Below, piece after piece: positions 60,286 to 64,000 of a DNA stretch of 64,000 nucleotides (its first letter is position 1; every line of letters starts with the position of its first letter). This DNA is from Bicyclus anynana (Eukaryota; Arthropoda; Insecta; Lepidoptera; Nymphalidae). A program made the translations under genes and the position numbers. The DNA lies in NCBI RefSeq assembly GCF_947172395.1, contig NC_069095.1:1488001-1552000 (forward strand), given 5' to 3'. Below the pieces are notes generated by a model. That model was not told where the DNA came from. It did not search any database and was given only the letters and a program-made list of their open reading frames with translations.

Positions 60286-60539
60286 TCGTAAATTAAAAGA
60301 CTTTTATTTAATTAATTATGTACTCGATTCATGTAAAAGTTAAATTGAGAAAGTTTTTCTCAAATCAACGTTAACATAAAGAAACCGATGGTCAATTTTC
60401 TACTGTAAACATATTCGTTGGCGTTATTTTATAATATTGATATTCGTAGTGGCGTAAAAAACTTTCTTTTTAATGGACTTGAACAAATTCTCAATTTGTC
60501 AGAATCATTTTTCTTGTTTTTAAGAGGTAACAAGCATTA

Positions 60540-60602
60540 CAAAAAAACATACGCCTCGAATTGTGTACCTCCCCCTTTTTTTTTTGAAATCGGTTAAAAA
60601 CA
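60540..60602 (+). mobile_element. AACCGACTTC family end
   Basis: AAAACATACGCCTCGAATTG, then CCTCCCCC, a T run and GAAATCGGTTAAAAAC. Confidence 0.55.
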
Positions 60603-61299
60603 CAAAAGATCTTTACAGGCAAAAAGCGACCTCATCACTAATAGTGATCTCTTTCAGGCAACCTAGTACGTAAATGATAAAATCTAAGTACTTACCTATA
60701 TTTTAGTGGGACGGGAAATTAATACATATAATTTAGTTTATTCCGTAAAACATTCTAACATAGCTTAGGCATAATTATTATTAAGGCATTATGGATTAAA
60801 TCCTAATAATCTCAACTTCAATATGGCTACAGTACAAAAATCTAAATCGAAAGAACGGTCCCAAATCTCAAAATACTTCAATTTTACTGCTCTTCGAATT
60901 TCCACATAAAGTCACAAATAAAATTTTAAAATTCGAAGGTATGTTCGAACGCCTCCTAATGTTTTTCGAACTCGTATTGCGTAGCGGAGAAAAATGGAAA
61001 AGTCATGTCGGACTTGTCACACTCCTTTTCACACGTACCTATTTAAAATCTTGTTATACGACTTAAAGTCTTAAGCAGATGAAATAAAGTTGATATTACA
61101 AATATTATAATTTGTCTGTCTTTTGCTGAAGAATTTATTCGCTATACAATGCCTCGTTTCAAACAACGGCCTAAGTATGGCACATAATATCATATTCTTA
61201 CCGAACAATACATTCGTCGTAGATGTAGTAAAAATATTTTGGATACGACTACAAAATATGTAAACCGTCTATAAAAATTACTATATAATAAAAAAATAC

Positions 61300-61400
61300 T
61301 AGAGACGTCCGCGACTTCGTGTGCGTGGAATTTAGTTTTTCACAAATCTCTAGGGAACCATGGATTTTTTCGGGATAAAAAGTAGCCTAGTTAATTCAGA
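61300..61400 (-). mobile_element. Helitron family B end fragment
   Basis: CTAGAGACGTCCGCGACTTC, GAACCATGGATTTTTTCGGG, AAAAGTAGCCTA; then it breaks off. Confidence 0.65.
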
Positions 61401-61877
61401 CTCTTCAGTTCATCTTCAGTTAAACTGAACAGTTTAACTGTTCAGTTAAAACTGCAGCTCTCAAGCACGAGTAAGTTAATTTGTTCAAATCGCGTTTAAA
61501 TTCCGCCATTCGTCTTTATTCCGTGATCGGGTTCAATTAATTTGTCCACATCGATTTGCAGTCTGGTTAAACGCAGAGAAATTAACAAAAAGCCGAGAGT
61601 GCGTGTTAACAATTTTTTTTTGGAAACAATTTTTTTTTGTTGTGACGGGTTGGTAATGCGTATGGTTTTTAAAGACGACATCAAAAATATTTATTACAAG
61701 GACACCTGTAGATTTCAGGGATGCATAAGTTAAAAATTGAGTTCCTAATTTTTTATCTAATTCTAAAGAAAATCTAATAATAATCTTATTAATAAGCCCA
61801 GTTTTACTTATTTACGAGCATCATCATCATTATCAGCTTATTTAAATAGCCCAATACAGGGTTATCTTCCTACCCTA

Positions 61878-62000
61878 CCCGGTTTGAATCCGGCCCGGGG
61901 CATGCACCTCCAACTTTTCAGTTACGAGCATTTTAAGAAATTACATATCACGTGTTTCAAACGGTGAAGAAAAAACATCGTGAGGAAACCTGCATACCTG
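61878..62000 (+). mobile_element. SINE family 1 fragment
   Basis: GGTTTGAATCCGGCCCGGGG to GAGGAAACCTGCATACCTGA; the tRNA head before box B and the tail are absent. Confidence 0.8.
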
Positions 62001-62609
62001 AAATTTTATTCAAATACAGGTAGGTATGTAGGTACGTAATTCAGGGGTTCTTATACTATAAAAAAGTGTGAAACCAAATCTTACTTCACCTTTTAAATCA
62101 TGCGATAACTAAACCTTAGGTATCTTTGATAAGTTATAGTAAGCTTTCCGAGATCATCACCGATAAACACGTAAGTGAGAATTCAACAAAGATACCACAT
62201 TGTTAAAAATTTTTAATCTACACCGATATCAGTTCTGGCCATTCCTTTGTCCAAAACATATACCATTTTTGTTAACCCTCATTAGGCGACGGATAATTAT
62301 CGTACCAGGTAACAAGAACTTCTCTACCCATTCATTAAACTTCATCGAACAATAGTTCTGACATAATATTTACTCATCTGCGTCACTCAGCTTTCCAAGT
62401 ATGCCGTAATCCTTATCGCAATTTCGATTATGTAGATTTTTAACAAAGAACTGGTAAATCTTGTGGTTATTTTTTTTTCCCACACTTTTGATTAGGGTTT
62501 TCACGTATCATTTTTACATCTAATTTTGGTTAAAGCAAAAATAATAATGGTTACAGATTAACAAATTATAAAATAAAATTTCTTAAAAATAATGGTAATA
62601 AATAAATTA

Positions 62610-63345
62610 TTAACAAATAAAAAAACCCGACTGCATAAAGTATAAAAAAACTGAAAATAATAAAAACAAGCTCAGTCCAGAAGTGTAGAAGGCAATTAGA
62701 AAACAGCCGGGACCTATTTATTCTTTTCAGTTTTTTTATTTATTTCACATTTTTTAGTTACGATAAATGGTTAATTTCGGATTTATTTATTACGTTTATT
62801 ACAAAGTACGATAATTTATACGTTCAACCGAGGTTAAACAAATATACAAAAAAATCTACGGAACGGTCGATGGGCGAATCCGACTCGCACTTAGCCGATT
62901 TTTATAAGCAATATATTTAATTAAGTCTATTTATTTATAACTTCACTTCAGAAGCCTGCTCGCACCTATAGTCATCCGCCTCGCATATTTTGTATAGACA
63001 ACTAATAAATAACGTTTTTCTAAATGTAGTTTTTATTAAATATGGCCATGATGTACCATTTTAGAATTCTGACAAAAAGCTCTTGAATTTGATACCCATA
63101 TTACAATATTAGATTTTTTTTTTCACCTCGAGTCTATAGCATCTCACAGTCGTCTTGTTATTTTTTTTTAGATTCACCTATGTAAGAACACTTGGGTTAT
63201 TGAGACAAATCTAAAGATACCCTAATTACGTAAATCCGTTCAATGGTTTGGAAGATACGAGGTAATAAAGAATATTACATACATACAAACATACATACAA
63301 GATACGCGCGTAAAACATAACCCTTCTTGCAGTCGGGTAAAAAGT
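62610..63345. repeat. Compound repeat bounded by ACCCGACTGCA ends
   Basis: Left AAAAACCCGACTGCATAAAG (from 62619) and right CTTGCAGTCGGGTAAAAAGT (to about 63343) are inverted to each other. The right part includes AACCATTGAACGGATTTACG-type sequence (reversed) and ATACATAC runs. It may be one element or two. Confidence 0.45.
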
Positions 63346-63349
63346 ATAA

Positions 63350-64000
63350 ATTGTATATACCATGCTTTAGAGCAGCGTGGATCATCTAGTCTACATTTAG
63401 CTTCCGTTTTTATAATAAGGACCCTTTAGCGGGTCGTTAAAATATGTTAATATTAACGAATGTTAAAATGTGTTGTTAAAATTTGTTGTTAAAACATTGT
63501 TGTCAAATTCAAATTAAAAAGTAGTTTTATACTACTAAACAGGTTTCATCATTTTATACTTTTAATTTAATAAAACGGGAACGCTACAAAAGCTATTTTA
63601 CACGGTAAAATGCTCACGTTAACAAAATAGCGAAATTGCCTAGCTGAAATATCGCATAAACAAATTTCAACGGGCTCTATTACGCGCTATGGCGGTAATG
63701 TGTTGACAACATTACGCGGCCGCAATAAGAGCCTGACAGTGCAGATAGGATCCCTGTTTTGAACATTAGAGGGTTAAGTTGTGACCGATACATATATATG
63801 GATACAATTTCTATCGGCTTTTTTTAACAAGTTACAAGTTTTTATTTAACTTGCAATGTATCTATGTATGTATGTTCGGGTGAAATCTTGCAAGTCAATT
63901 TTGAAGCAGATATCTTTAACCAATTGAGCTGAAATGTTGTCTATTTGTTCAATTTGGATAACAATTGACAATGCGTTTTGGTCTTCTAATGGTGATATAA
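63350..64000. other. Intergenic DNA at the window edge
   Basis: No gene. GCAATGTATCTATGTATGTA at 63855 and CTTTAACCAATTGAGCTGAA at 63915 look like another repeat end running off the window. Confidence 0.45.

Overview
The window looks like intergenic DNA from a moth or butterfly (Lepidoptera). It is AT-rich and packed with short repeats of kinds I associate with lepidopteran genomes: non-autonomous Helitrons with 5'-TC and CTAG-3' ends, two tRNA-headed SINE families, tails of an RTE-like LINE and of a second LINE, and several small inverted-repeat DNA elements. The order is inferred from repeat style and from the receptor gene; the species cannot be named from the sequence.

There is one convincing protein-coding gene: an intact, intronless Toll receptor of 1300 residues on the minus strand at 53711-57613. 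It has a signal peptide, two leucine-rich-repeat blocks with cysteine caps, one membrane helix, a TIR domain and a long cytoplasmic tail. Its double-capped ectodomain, the details of its TIR domain and its tail place it in the long Toll group, most likely the 18-wheeler/Toll-7 branch. GC-rich DNA just upstream (about 57840-58040) is the likely promoter and 5' leader. A polyadenylation signal lies about 260 bases after the stop.

The rest is repeat-dominated. Positions 1-16 kb hold a 1 kb Helitron with two internal microsatellites, LINE tails, SINEs and small inverted-repeat elements. Positions 16-25 kb hold a TTA/TTAA-flanked MITE, more LINE tails, a SINE interrupted by a hAT-like MITE with an 8-base target duplication, and a LINE 3' end that keeps a C-terminal coding stretch. 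Positions 25-38 kb hold Helitron copies, including a head-to-tail array at 34.4-35.0 kb. Positions 38.7-40.2 kb hold a compound element with a 340-base near-perfect palindrome and a 129-base minisatellite. Positions 41-53 kb hold an inverted copy of the 1 kb Helitron, the longest RTE-like reverse transcriptase remnant, and further Helitrons. Positions 58-64 kb are repeats and AT-rich DNA downstream of nothing recognisable.

I found no CRISPR array, operon or convincing functional tRNA or rRNA gene. The most interesting structural signal is a recurrent class of short, nearly perfect hairpins. In two cases it can be argued that they arose in place by inverted copying, as in template-switch mutation.
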